A stretch of 64,000 nucleotides of DNA from Eubacteriales bacterium (GCA_028694155.1 JAQUTY010000005.1:62001-126000); one strand, 5' to 3'. Positions 1-8,248 are shown, counted from the first letter of the stretch. The notes: generated from the letters alone by a model not told the origin. Numbers and translations are program-made.

Positions 1-612
1 GCCGTTTCCGTCGTTGAAGGGATGGATACACAAAAAATCATGGATGAATATCGGTATTGCAATCAGCGGTTCAACTTCATTGTTCCCGATGACACGGTTG
101 TACTCCTCGCAAATTTTGTCCAATGCCTCCGGCGTTTCAAAAGGAGAAAGCGGCGTGAACAGCGTCGCCGTATGCCCGTCGGGGTATGTTGCGCTGATAT
201 AGTTCTGCACATTTTTTGTCTGACCACCCATAGGGTTGCTCATATGGCTGCACATAATTTTATGAAGCTGAAGGATATAGTTCCGCGAAACGGGAATCGC
301 GTCAAAGCTCTCATGAATAAGGCTGAGAACATCGCGGTATCCCGCAATTTCCTGCTCATCACGATTTTTCGGCGCGGTCTTTTCTTCGACCAGCTGACGA
401 ATTCGTGTATTGGTTGTGACAATGCCCTCGATCGCATTCGACGCTTGCGTGCTTTGCACCTTCGCGATTTCGACCAGCTTCTCTAATTCATCCGGCTTTT
501 GCTTGAGAAACTGCTCCTGCTTGCCGACTTCTTTGTAGATTGCCGCGACAAGACCCAGGACTTCGGAGTCCCATTTCTGCTCTTTGATTTTTGAGTAATT
601 GAAATCTCGCAT
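1..612 (-). CDS. Fic-domain protein (C-terminus beyond left edge)
   Basis: The frame starts at an ATG 12 bases after an AAGGAGG ribosome site and stays open to base 1, giving 204 residues. Residues 197-204 read HPFNDGNG, the first part of the Fic catalytic motif; the window ends before the expected Arg. Residues 58-63 read SNAIEG, which fits the (S/T)xxxE(G/N) inhibitory helix of Fic proteins that carry it N-terminally. Fic enzymes usually AMPylate target proteins, and this layout is normally self-inhibited. It follows the large terminase, where phages normally encode the portal, so it is probably cargo or a replacement of the structural module. Substrate unknown. Confidence 0.88.
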   Translation of the reverse strand, partial: MRDFNYSKIKEQKWDSEVLGLVAAIYKEVGKQEQFLKQKPDELEKLVEIAKVQSTQASNAIEGIVTTNTRIRQLVEEKTAPKNRDEQEIAGYRDVLSLIHESFDAIPVSRNYILQLHKIMCSHMSNPMGGQTKNVQNYISATYPDGHTATLFTPLSPFETPEALDKICEEYNRVIGNNEVEPLIAIPIFIHDFLCIHPFNDGNG

Positions 613-640
613 TCTCTCAACCTCCTTTTGAATCCCTTAA

Positions 641-669
641 AATATAGCACTATTAAAGGTATTAGTCAA
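641..669 (-). promoter_or_regulatory. Sigma-A-type promoter of the Fic gene
   Basis: On the minus strand a TTGACT -35 box (664-669) and a TATATT -10 box (641-646) are separated by 17 bases, about 30 bases upstream of the Fic start codon. The Fic gene therefore has its own promoter and need not depend on phage late transcription. Confidence 0.6.
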
Positions 670-781
670 CAGAACGGCGAGATATTCCATTATAAATTGT
701 GCTAATTTAAGGGAAAACTTATATCTGCATATATTTCCGAATATTATGTGCAGATACTCCCGCCATTATACAAGGCAATCG

Positions 782-1480
782 TTATATAAACAAAATGCCG
801 CGGCTGTCATAGACCGAAGCGCCGTTATCCGTACCGCCGCGAATCGCACGGTCAAGCGCCATAATCGTGGCGACCGCTCCATCGATCTTCTCGGTGGACT
901 TTTCCTTATCCGGCTTGATGTTCCCGGCGGGGTCGGTACGGATAAAGATGTTGTCCAGCATCCACCGCAGCACCGGGTGACCGCCGTGAGCGAGGTTCTG
1001 CTCCAGCGTCAGCTTCATCAGCTCTTTCGTAGGCGGGGACATATCTTTGAAGCCCTGACCGAAGGGTACGACCGTGAAACCCATACCCTCAAGGTTCTGC
1101 ACCATCTGCACCGCGCCCCAGCGGTCAAAAGCAATGTCGCGGATGTTGTACTTCTCTCCGAGTTTTTCAATAAACGATTCGATAAAGCCGTAATGCACCA
1201 CGTTGCCTTCGGTAGTCTGAAGATACCCCTGCCGCTGCCAAAGGTCATACGGCACATGGTCGCGCTTGACACGGAGGTCGATATTATCTTCCGGTATCCA
1301 AAAGAACGGCAGGATGCCGTATTTATCATCTTCGTCAACTGGCGGGAACACCAGTACGAACGCCGTGATATCCGTAGTAGACGAGAGGTCGAGTCCGCCG
1401 TAACAGACGCGCCCTTCGAGGTCTTCCGGGTCGACTTGGAAGGAACAGGCGTCCCACTTGTCCATCGGCATCCAACGCAC
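782..1480 (-). CDS. terL: Terminase large subunit, nuclease part (frameshifted fragment)
   Basis: This is the C-terminal half of a phage large terminase, about 232 residues from a GTG. It includes the acidic segment GLDLSSTTDITAF of the RNase H-like nuclease that cuts packaged DNA. It continues the upstream ATPase half in another frame: re-reading one A at an A6 run near base 1528 joins the halves into the expected stretch FRQLRLNQWVKQAVRW. A single-base deletion, an assembly error and ribosomal or transcriptional slippage are all possible. As written, two separate polypeptides would be made. Confidence 0.85.
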   Translation of the reverse strand: MRWMPMDKWDACSFQVDPEDLEGRVCYGGLDLSSTTDITAFVLVFPPVDEDDKYGILPFFWIPEDNIDLRVKRDHVPYDLWQRQGYLQTTEGNVVHYGFIESFIEKLGEKYNIRDIAFDRWGAVQMVQNLEGMGFTVVPFGQGFKDMSPPTKELMKLTLEQNLAHGGHPVLRWMLDNIFIRTDPAGNIKPDKEKSTEKIDGAVATIMALDRAIRGGTDNGASVYDSRGILFI

Positions 1481-1500
1481 CGCCTGTTTAACCCATTGAT

Positions 1501-2382
1501 TCAGCCGAAGCTGCCGGAAACTGTTTTTTCGCCAGGGTTCTGCTTGGCGCTTTCACAGGCGGTTTTGACCTTGTCGATGCCGACCGTGATGCCGAGGGAG
1601 GGGTTCGCTTTCTTCCATACCTTTGGGTCAGTCCAGTCCTCGGATTCGTCCGCGCCGTAGATAACGGGATAGAAGGTGGCGTCGTTTTTCCTGCCGTCGA
1701 TGATATCCTTTGCCTTCTGGTGGGTTTCGTAGCAGATGGACTGCGTATCGTTGCCGGCCGTGGTAATCAAAAAATACAGCGGCTGCATTCGTGCGTCGCC
1801 GCTGCCTTTGGTCATGACGTCGAACAGCTTTCTATTGGGCTGGGTGTGGAGCTCATCGAAAATAACGCCGTGGGTATTGAAGCCGTGCTTATTCGCAACA
1901 TCGGCGGACAGAACTTGGTAGGTGCTGTTGGTCGGGAGATACTTGAGCGTCTTCTGGCTTTCCAGTATCTTCACCCGCTTGGCGAGTGCCGGACAGAGCC
2001 GCACCATATCCACGGCGACATCAAATACGATTTTCGCCTGGTTGCGGTCGGCGGCACAGCCATACACCTCGGCGCGTTCTTCTCCATCGCCGCAAAGGAG
2101 CAGAAGCGCCACTGCGGCGGCAAGTTCAGATTTACCTTGCTTTTTCGGTATCTCGATGTAGGCGGTGTTGAACTGTCGATAGCCATTCGGCTTCAGAATT
2201 CCGAACAGGTCGCGGATGATCTGCTCCTGCCAGTCGATAAGTTCGAACGGCTTTCCCGCCCATGTGCCTTTGGTATGGCATAGGCTTTCTATGAAGGAAA
2301 CGGCGTAGTCGGCAGCGTCCTTATCGTAAACGGAGTCATTCAGTATAAACGCCGTCGGTTTATATTTTTTCAGTTTTCGCAA
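1501..2382 (-). CDS. terL: Terminase large subunit, ATPase part (frameshifted fragment)
   Basis: N-terminal ATPase half of the phage DNA-packaging motor. It shows a Walker A-like segment PKKQGKSE and a Walker B-type segment THGVIFDELH. The start is a TTG at 2382, chosen because GGAGG lies seven bases upstream and the protein then opens MRKLKKYKPTAFI. The frame ends in TGA shortly after a run of six A residues, and the nuclease half follows in another frame. The terminase is not next to a portal gene in this window. Packaging is likely impaired unless the shift is corrected. Confidence 0.85.
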   Translation of the reverse strand: MRKLKKYKPTAFILNDSVYDKDAADYAVSFIESLCHTKGTWAGKPFELIDWQEQIIRDLFGILKPNGYRQFNTAYIEIPKKQGKSELAAAVALLLLCGDGEERAEVYGCAADRNQAKIVFDVAVDMVRLCPALAKRVKILESQKTLKYLPTNSTYQVLSADVANKHGFNTHGVIFDELHTQPNRKLFDVMTKGSGDARMQPLYFLITTAGNDTQSICYETHQKAKDIIDGRKNDATFYPVIYGADESEDWTDPKVWKKANPSLGITVGIDKVKTACESAKQNPGEKTVSGSFG

Positions 2383-2491
2383 TTTGCCGCCTCCTTCCGG
2401 GCATAAAAATAGACACCCTATGGTGCCGTCAATCATCTATGTGTACGAGATACAGCCCCGTCAAGGGCTGTTCCCAGCGTTGCCGCAGGGG

Positions 2492-2671
2492 TTAGAATCT
2501 CTCGAGGCTGACGTTTCCGTCGGCGTCGAAGTGTACTTTGTAGCGCGTTTCCGTGCCGTCGGCCTTCTTTGAAATCAGGCGAATACCGCCCTCAAAGGCG
2601 CTGTATGCGCGGTCGAATTTCTCACCTTGCGGTAACTGGCTCTTGGCTTGTTTCAGTTGCTTGTCTGTCAT
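2492..2671 (-). CDS. Small conserved phage protein
   Basis: A 59-residue protein opening MTDKQLKQAKSQLPQGEKF, with GAGGAGG nine bases before its ATG. The body, with segments GGIRLISKKADGTETRYKVH and FDADGNV, looks like a small beta-rich domain. It sits between the 54-residue gene and terL on the same strand. I recognise the type from clostridial prophages but know no function. Confidence 0.7.
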   Translation of the reverse strand: MTDKQLKQAKSQLPQGEKFDRAYSAFEGGIRLISKKADGTETRYKVHFDADGNVSLERF

Positions 2672-2684
2672 GGCCGTGTCCTCC

Positions 2685-2849
2685 TCAGTTTTTTTTGCTG
2701 TTCCAGCGGCTATCCATCTCGGTCATGAGGTCGTGGTCGCGATTGATGAGGCTGCGCTTCTGCTCAAGACTTGCGGTTCTGAGTTCGCGGTGGTTGGCAA
2801 TCAGCTCGTTTTCCAGTTCCTTGTAGGTCATCGTCTTTGTACTTTTCAT
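2685..2849 (-). CDS. Small coiled-coil phage protein
   Basis: A 54-residue, charged, probably helical protein opening MKSTKTMTYKELENELIANH. A weak AAAGGGG ribosome site precedes the ATG. It starts exactly 53 bases downstream of one copy of a 17-base repeated element (2902-2918). The same spacing is found for the gene starting at 4127. Function unknown. Confidence 0.62.
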   Translation of the reverse strand: MKSTKTMTYKELENELIANHRELRTASLEQKRSLINRDHDLMTEMDSRWNSKKN

Positions 2850-2901
2850 TTTCGTGTGCCCCTTTTCTTTTGTTGTCTGTATATTAACTCTAAAAGCACA
2901 C

Positions 2902-2918
2902 TATATCCAGTCATTTCG
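2902..2918 (-). promoter_or_regulatory. Repeated upstream element, copy 1
   Basis: The plus-strand sequence TATATCCAGTCATTTCG recurs at 4180-4196 with one mismatch. In both places it begins 53 bases upstream of a minus-strand ATG. This suggests a shared phage promoter or operator. No good -35 box accompanies the TATA part. Confidence 0.4.
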
Positions 2919-2982
2919 GCAAGTTAAACCACTATATATAGTATAATCTTTGGTTCGATGATACCGCATACAGTTGTGCAGC

Positions 2983-3159
2983 TTATGTCTCGCCGGTGAG
3001 GATGAAATGCGCGTACTCGCGGCGATGCTCTTCCAAATAGGTCACCAATTCGTAGAACGCCATGTCGTAAGCGATGCGCTGAACCGTAGGGACGTCGAAC
3101 ATATTCGTAAGACCCGTGTCACGAACGGCGAGGATCTGTTTCATGATTTTATCTGTCAT
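2983..3159 (-). CDS. DUF5049-like protein
   Basis: A 58-residue protein opening MTDKIMKQILAVRDTG, with an alpha-helical body (segment VPTVQRIAYDMAFYELVTYL). It resembles the DUF5049 family of small prophage proteins. The start at 3159 is preceded by GGAGGTG and overlaps the end of the upstream DUF4314-like gene by 11 bases, indicating translational coupling. Biochemical role unknown. Confidence 0.7.
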   Translation of the reverse strand: MTDKIMKQILAVRDTGLTNMFDVPTVQRIAYDMAFYELVTYLEEHRREYAHFILTGET

Positions 3160-3379
3160 CCTCGCACCTCCGGCATGAGTCCTCACCGTAGGCAACGGAA
3201 AGACCGCTGCCGTTGTCCCATGCGACCATTATGCTGCCGATATCGTCCACGCCGCGCACAGTACCTTTGGTGCCGACAGGCGGCGCTTGCACATCGTCCA
3301 TGCAAAGAAGCTCGACTCGGCAGCCGATGGGGTACTGTCCGCGAATCCGATCGACCAACTCTTTATTCGGAAATCTCAT
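3149..3379 (-). CDS. DUF4314-like protein
   Basis: A 76-residue protein opening MRFPNKELVDRIRGQYPIGC. The segments GCRVELLCMDD, GTKGTVRGVDDIGSIMV and WDNGSGLSV match the small SH3-like DUF4314 domain found in phages and mobile elements. It overlaps both neighbours (3363-4127 upstream, 2983-3159 downstream), so the three are probably one translational unit. Function unknown. Confidence 0.72.
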   Translation of the reverse strand: MRFPNKELVDRIRGQYPIGCRVELLCMDDVQAPPVGTKGTVRGVDDIGSIMVAWDNGSGLSVAYGEDSCRRCEDDR

Positions 3380-4127
3380 CACCGCTGACCTCATTATCCT
3401 GCAGGCTCATCACATCGTCGTAAAGTCCGGCATCGTTCTCGATTTTCTCGATGTATTCCTGCGCTTTAGGATTGCCGCTCTTGAATGCGCCGCTGCCGGA
3501 GAGGTTGCGAAGTAAAATTTTCCGCGCTGGTTTGTACTCATCGCCGATGAAACCAAGCCGCAGCAGGAAGCAGCGGAATGCGTACTTGTCGTTATCGGTT
3601 TCCTTTTCCTTGGCGGTGACGCGCTTCTGCGTTTTTGCCATGCCTATGAGCTTGCCCGTGAAATGAGCGTAGGCGCTGATTTCCTCCGGCTGCGGAAAAC
3701 CCGCAAACCAAGGGAAGCAGACCGTCTCGTCCGTGACCTCAATCGGCAGGGCGTCCGCACCCAGCGCCTTTTTGATGAGCGTTTCTTTGCTTGCCACCAA
3801 CAGCCGCAGGTTTTCGAGCGCCACGTCGCTGATGTCCTTGCGCGGGTATGAGATAACAAGTGAGTCGCCGGCTTCTTCCGGCTCGTCCGCAGGCTGTGTT
3901 TCTGGCACAAAGCCCTTTTCCAGCAGCGCCTCGACCAGCATTTCGACCTCGTCGCTGTCGGCGCGGTCGTCGAAGCTCATCGTACCGTTCTTGTCGATTG
4001 TGAAGTAGTCCACCTCGTAGGCGAAGGTAGGAGCGCCTTTGTATTTCGCGGCGCACTCTGTGATTTCTGAGATTGCGGCGACCAGGCGCTTGCGGTCGCT
4101 GCCGGTCATATTGTACTTGAATTCCAT
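3363..4127 (-). CDS. Conserved phage protein of unknown function
   Basis: A 254-residue soluble protein with no membrane segment. It starts at an ATG preceded by AAAGGAGG. Visible parts are an N-terminal segment MEFKYNMTGSDRKRLVAAIS, an acidic linker near residues 95-108 and a Lys-rich stretch near 165-180. It lies in the coupled cluster with the DUF4314 and DUF5049 proteins, downstream of the cytosine methyltransferase. Homologues occur in clostridial prophages, sometimes labelled virulence-related without real evidence. Confidence 0.65.
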   Translation of the reverse strand: MEFKYNMTGSDRKRLVAAISEITECAAKYKGAPTFAYEVDYFTIDKNGTMSFDDRADSDEVEMLVEALLEKGFVPETQPADEPEEAGDSLVISYPRKDISDVALENLRLLVASKETLIKKALGADALPIEVTDETVCFPWFAGFPQPEEISAYAHFTGKLIGMAKTQKRVTAKEKETDNDKYAFRCFLLRLGFIGDEYKPARKILLRNLSGSGAFKSGNPKAQEYIEKIENDAGLYDDVMSLQDNEVSGDEISE

Positions 4128-4179
4128 TTTTCAAAACCTCCTTTGTTTTGGTAGTGTGATATTACCGTCAATTCGAGGA

Positions 4180-4196
4180 TATAGCCAGTCATTTCG
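4180..4196 (-). promoter_or_regulatory. Repeated upstream element, copy 2
   Basis: The plus-strand sequence TATAGCCAGTCATTTCG differs by one base from copy 1 at 2902-2918. It also begins 53 bases from the start codon of the gene it precedes (ATG at 4127). Confidence 0.4.
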
Positions 4197-4226
4197 CGGA
4201 TATATATCGCACAAACATTCAGAGGA

Positions 4227-6236
4227 TTATTGTGCTGTATTGCGGGCATACCAGACAATACCGCAGAGGATGAAATACACGCACGGGAGCGCGATGCCGT
4301 TGCCCCACATCTTATATTCGGCGGCGTCGGAATACGGGTCTTTCAGCCATTTGAGAATTTGTTTCTGCGTTTTCGGCTTGCCGCTTGTTCCCATGATTTT
4401 GCGATGCGTTTCAAAGACCTCCGTCCAGAAATCCACCTCGCCATAGGAGGAGTTTTCCATGCCGAGGTCGGAACACCACCAGTCCGGGAAACCTTGAAGT
4501 CTGGCGCATTCGGTCGGCGTCAGGCGGCGAACGGTATACTCGGGCTCAGACCGCACCACCGCGTTGGGGTCTTTATAGTCTCGTGCCATCAGCGTTGGGG
4601 ATTTTTCTTCGCAGACTTGCGTATATTCACCCGTGGTCATAGCATAGACGGCGTGACGGTCGGTCGCGTCCAAAGTGAAACACACACCCTCGTTGACGCC
4701 GTCGCCTTGCGGTCCGTTCTCGTCTTTGCGTCCAATCATGGAGCCTTGCATAATGTAGGTCTGCTGCTTGGTAGCCGCTTTGCAGAGAGCGCCGCTCTTA
4801 TCTCCGAGCGTCCGCACCTCGTCGCGCTGATTCTGCGTGAAAGGAATGCCCTCCACCACGGCAATGCCGCCCTGATTGCAGGTGGGATTGCCGCCATTGC
4901 CATCCAGACAGCGGGAGGAATCAGCTTTGTAGAAACCGCTCTTGGGATTATCCGATTTCATGGAATTGGAGTCCTTGGAGCAGATGCCGTAAGCCTCGAC
5001 TATGCAGTTGAAGTTATCCTTGTCCGGCATCCGCTGATTGCCGCCGGCGTTGTTGGCAGTCAGCGTAGGGGAAACATCTGAACCGTCCCACGCTTTCGGC
5101 TCAAAGAGCGTCTGGTCGTTGTTGCATCCAAGGGTCGCGGATTTATCGTCCTGAATGAGCGCGCCTTTGCCGCCGCCCGCGCAACCAGAGCGAATCTTGA
5201 GCGTTTTCGGCGTTCCCACCACAAACGGCTGATTGTTGCCGCCTGTGCCATAAGTTGAGAGAACAGTCGGAGCGACATCTCCAGTATCCGTAAACCGGGT
5301 ATCCTGTCCGTGGTTTTCATATACGGCGGCAGGAACAACTCCGGCACGGAGCGTGGGCGACCGCTCTTCCTCAAATCCCACAGACCTCGCTTTCGCGGAA
5401 TGCTCTGTGCAGAACCCGACGGCCTCCATAACACAGGGAGGATGATGCGCCTCGGCGCGGAGCGTTGCGGTGACACCATCCGTTACATCCATGCGGTTGC
5501 CGCCCTGGTCGTTCAGGCAGATGCCTGCCGTGTCAGCGCCAGCTTCAGCACCACCGGCAGTTCCTTGCCACGAGTGGAAGCCCTGCGGAGTATACCCAGA
5601 CAGGCCTTCGGACTCAAATAGTATTTGTCCGGCACTCTCACCTGCAAGATCTGCGACAAGGAAGATTCGTTTTCTGCGTTGGGGTACTCCCCAAAACTGC
5701 GCGTCGAGAACTCGCCACGCGACGGAGAAACAATCTCCCAGGATTTCTCCCGCAGATTCCCACTTTTTATATTCAGGAACTGACAGTTTTTCGTCTTTGA
5801 TTTTGCAAATCGCTTTGAGAACGGTTTTGAAGTCGTCGCCGCCATTTGAGGAGAAGGCCCCCGGCACATTTTCCCAACAGAGCCATCTTGGATATTGTCC
5901 ATTCGTTGCGCACCTCATTTCTTTTACGATTCGGACGGCTTCATAGAAAAGATTGGAGCGGCTGCCGTCAAGTCCGACCCGTTTTCCTGCCACGGACATA
6001 TCCTGGCATGGACTTCCGAAGGTGATGATGTCCACCGGCTCGACTTCGCCGCCATGCATCTGAGACACATCACCATAATGCTTCATAAAAGGCAGCCGTT
6101 TCGTGGTTACCCTTATGGGAAAAGGCTCGACCTCGCTTGCCCAGACAGGGGTGATTCCGGCAAGCAGTCCGCCCAAAGGAAAACCCCCGGAGCCGTCAAA
6201 CAGGCTTCCGAGGGTCAGATTACTTTTCTGTTCCAT
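4227..6236 (-). CDS. Phage DNA (cytosine-5) methyltransferase
   Basis: A 669-residue C5-cytosine methyltransferase. Motif I is GSLFDGSGGFPLGGL (residues 10-24), the catalytic Cys is C77 in GSPCQD, motif VI is ENVPGA near 120 and motif VIII is QRRKRIFLVAD near 200. The C-terminal motifs (LTPTECARLQGFPDWW and GNGIALP) are present. The region of about 240-560 is unusually long and repetitive, with several SPTL, APTV and SATL units like the target-recognition region of multispecific phage enzymes. The start at 6236 has GAGGAGG nine bases upstream. It overlaps the preceding methyltransferase gene and probably protects phage DNA from restriction. Confidence 0.92.
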   Translation of the reverse strand: MEQKSNLTLGSLFDGSGGFPLGGLLAGITPVWASEVEPFPIRVTTKRLPFMKHYGDVSQMHGGEVEPVDIITFGSPCQDMSVAGKRVGLDGSRSNLFYEAVRIVKEMRCATNGQYPRWLCWENVPGAFSSNGGDDFKTVLKAICKIKDEKLSVPEYKKWESAGEILGDCFSVAWRVLDAQFWGVPQRRKRIFLVADLAGESAGQILFESEGLSGYTPQGFHSWQGTAGGAEAGADTAGICLNDQGGNRMDVTDGVTATLRAEAHHPPCVMEAVGFCTEHSAKARSVGFEEERSPTLRAGVVPAAVYENHGQDTRFTDTGDVAPTVLSTYGTGGNNQPFVVGTPKTLKIRSGCAGGGKGALIQDDKSATLGCNNDQTLFEPKAWDGSDVSPTLTANNAGGNQRMPDKDNFNCIVEAYGICSKDSNSMKSDNPKSGFYKADSSRCLDGNGGNPTCNQGGIAVVEGIPFTQNQRDEVRTLGDKSGALCKAATKQQTYIMQGSMIGRKDENGPQGDGVNEGVCFTLDATDRHAVYAMTTGEYTQVCEEKSPTLMARDYKDPNAVVRSEPEYTVRRLTPTECARLQGFPDWWCSDLGMENSSYGEVDFWTEVFETHRKIMGTSGKPKTQKQILKWLKDPYSDAAEYKMWGNGIALPCVYFILCGIVWYARNTAQ

Positions 6237-7461
6237 TCGTGACCTCCTCATATTTGAGGGTCTGTCTGTCACGGAATACGGACACATTTTCGTTTGTGCC
6301 GACTTGTTCGATATAGCGGTTCACGATGACGTCGCAGAACTTCTCGTCCAGTTCTGCCGTATAGCAGACCCGCCCGGTCTGTTCGCAGGCAATCAGCGTA
6401 CTGCCGCTGCCGCCGAAGGGGTCAAGCACCAGAGCGTTGGTCTGCGTGGAGTTGCCGATTGCATAGGCAAGCAGCGGAATCGGCTTCATGGTGGGGTGAT
6501 CGCCGTTTTTCTTTGGCTTGTCAAATTCCCAGACGGTTGTTTCCTTGCGTCCTGTGTACCACTGGTGCTTGCCGGTTTTCTTCCAGCCGAACAGCACCGG
6601 CTCGTGCTGCCACTGATACGGGGAGCGTCCCAGCACCAACGACTGCTTTTTCCAGATGCAGCACCCGGAGAGGTAGAACCCGGCATCGGCAAACGCTCTG
6701 CGGAAGTTCAAACCCTCGGTGTCTGCATGGAAAATATAAATGGATGCATCCGCTGTCATGGATTTTTCCATGCAGATGAATGCGCCCAAAAGGAACTGAT
6801 AGAATTTATCCGCCGCCATGTTATCGTTTTTGATTTTCCCGGCGGAGCCCTCATAGTTAACGTTGTACGGCGGGTCCGTCAACACCAGATTGACCTTGGT
6901 ATCACCCAGAAGGGCATCGTAGGTTTCCTGCTTTGTGGCGTCGCCGCAAATGAGCGTATGCCTGCCAAGTTGCCACACATCGCCCGCCTTGGAGAAGGTG
7001 GGCTTTTGCAGTTCGGCATCCACATCGAAGTCGTCTTCTTTGGCGTCATCAGCGCCAAAGAAATCTGACAGCTCCGCCGCGTCAAAGCCAGTGAGTTCCA
7101 AGTCGTAGCCCATATCCGAAAGGCCTGACAGCTCTATCTTGAGCATCTCCTCATCCCACCCCGCGTCGAGCGCCATGCGGTTGTCCGCGAGGATGTACGC
7201 TTTCTTCTGCGCTTCGGTCAAGTGGTCTACGAACACGCAGGGGACTTCCGTGATGCCCTCGGCACGGGCGGCTTCGATTCTGCCGTGTCCGGCAATGACG
7301 CCGTAGTCACGATCTATGAGAACGGGATTGACGAAACCGAACTCCCGCAGAGAGGAACGCAGTTTTTGTATCTGTTCCGGTGAATGCGTCCGGGCGTTGT
7401 TTTGATACGGCACCAGCTTGGCGATAGGCACAAGCTGCATTTCCGAAGTTGTCTTTGCCAT
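6220..7461 (-). CDS. ParB-domain N6-adenine/N4-cytosine DNA methyltransferase
   Basis: A 413-residue fusion. Residues 1-100 are a ParB/sulfiredoxin-like domain (segments PYQNNARTHSPEQI and GVIAGHGRIEAA). The rest is a beta-class amino methyltransferase with the catalytic motif DPPYN and the SAM-binding motif DPFGGSGST near the C-terminus. This arrangement is common in phages and mobile elements. It is coupled by overlap to the cytosine methyltransferase downstream and to metK upstream. Target sequence unknown. Confidence 0.9.
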   Translation of the reverse strand: MAKTTSEMQLVPIAKLVPYQNNARTHSPEQIQKLRSSLREFGFVNPVLIDRDYGVIAGHGRIEAARAEGITEVPCVFVDHLTEAQKKAYILADNRMALDAGWDEEMLKIELSGLSDMGYDLELTGFDAAELSDFFGADDAKEDDFDVDAELQKPTFSKAGDVWQLGRHTLICGDATKQETYDALLGDTKVNLVLTDPPYNVNYEGSAGKIKNDNMAADKFYQFLLGAFICMEKSMTADASIYIFHADTEGLNFRRAFADAGFYLSGCCIWKKQSLVLGRSPYQWQHEPVLFGWKKTGKHQWYTGRKETTVWEFDKPKKNGDHPTMKPIPLLAYAIGNSTQTNALVLDPFGGSGSTLIACEQTGRVCYTAELDEKFCDVIVNRYIEQVGTNENVSVFRDRQTLKYEEVTNGTEK

Positions 7462-8243
7462 CACACAAGCCCCCATTCCGCGAACTTCTCAAAGCCGCCG
7501 ACAGAGTCAATGTAATCCCTGGCAATGCCGACGATTTCGGAGTAGGGTTTGCCATCCACGATATCGTCGCCGATGGCACAGCAGAGTTCCACGGGTTCGC
7601 CCGTTCTCCGCGCTTTCAGAAAAGCATAGATATTGACCGACACATCCGCCTTGGAGAGATCCTTGCCGTGCAGTCCGCCGCCGGTCACGCTGTCCGCCAT
7701 ATCGGAGCCGAGCTTGCGATTGGTGGCTCCGGTATCCACATCAGTGCCGCCCATCCAGTCACCCAGCGGGTTGATTTCCGCGCCGGGGTACAGGGTGATC
7801 AGTTCATCTGTCAGTGCGTTGCTCTGGCAGATGATAAGCCGTTTGCCGTCCAGAATGTATTTGCCGTCGCTGGGGTTGCAGGCATAAATGTGCTTGGCGA
7901 TAGCTGATAGCGTTTCCTGCTCTTCTGTAACCGGCATTCCCTTGAAGATGCCGTTATCTCCGCAGCGAAAACCGTTCTGTTGGTTCTCCGAAAGATGTGC
8001 GTCCTGCGGAACGATTACAATATCCGTTTCCATCTCTCCAGCTATGCGATGCACCGCGTCGTCAATAGCCCTTTTATCAATGGTAGCAGTTGTCTCAATG
8101 ATTGCGTGGCACTTGCCATGACCGATAAGCACTTCAACGGCGATCTTCGGATTGGGTTCTGCTTGGTACGCCAAGTCAACGATCGCCCCGGCGATTCTAT
8201 CCGCCACCTTATCCGGGTGGCACGGATTCACTTTTTCATACAT
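7461..8243 (-). CDS. metK: Short phage S-adenosylmethionine synthetase
   Basis: A 260-residue MetK homologue; cellular enzymes have about 380-400. The N-terminus MYEKVNPCHPDKVADRIAGA corresponds to the ATP-binding GHPDK region. Segments LSENQQNGFRCGDNGIF (equivalent to the usual GDQGIMFGYA) and GGTDVDTGATNRKLGSDMAD (equivalent to the usual GGPxxDxGLTGRKIIVDTYG) are recognisable, so active-site parts from both ends are kept while internal material is shortened. The enzyme makes SAM from methionine and ATP. Its position beside two methyltransferases suggests it fuels DNA methylation. The ATG at 8243 follows the terS stop by five bases. Confidence 0.85.
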   Translation of the reverse strand: MYEKVNPCHPDKVADRIAGAIVDLAYQAEPNPKIAVEVLIGHGKCHAIIETTATIDKRAIDDAVHRIAGEMETDIVIVPQDAHLSENQQNGFRCGDNGIFKGMPVTEEQETLSAIAKHIYACNPSDGKYILDGKRLIICQSNALTDELITLYPGAEINPLGDWMGGTDVDTGATNRKLGSDMADSVTGGGLHGKDLSKADVSVNIYAFLKARRTGEPVELCCAIGDDIVDGKPYSEIVGIARDYIDSVGGFEKFAEWGLV

Positions 8244-8248
8244 TCGTT

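Noticed and set aside
22..486. Plus-strand open frame of 154 residues
   Set aside because: It is the shadow of the Fic gene on the opposite strand, which has a ribosome site, a promoter and the HPFNDGNG motif.
1520..1535. Programmed -1 frameshift in terL
   Set aside because: The run of A is not in the frame of a canonical X XXY YYZ slippery heptamer for both codons, so I kept it as a possible but unproven explanation.
746..1660. Plus-strand open frame of 304 residues
   Set aside because: It lies opposite the terminase nuclease half; it has no ribosome site and no recognisable domain.
3171..3220. Inverted repeat CAACGG/CCGTTG
   Set aside because: Short arms inside the DUF4314 coding region; expected by chance.
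5895..7068. Two long plus-strand frames opposite the methyltransferases
   Set aside because: High GC keeps the antisense frames open; the minus-strand genes carry all conserved motifs.
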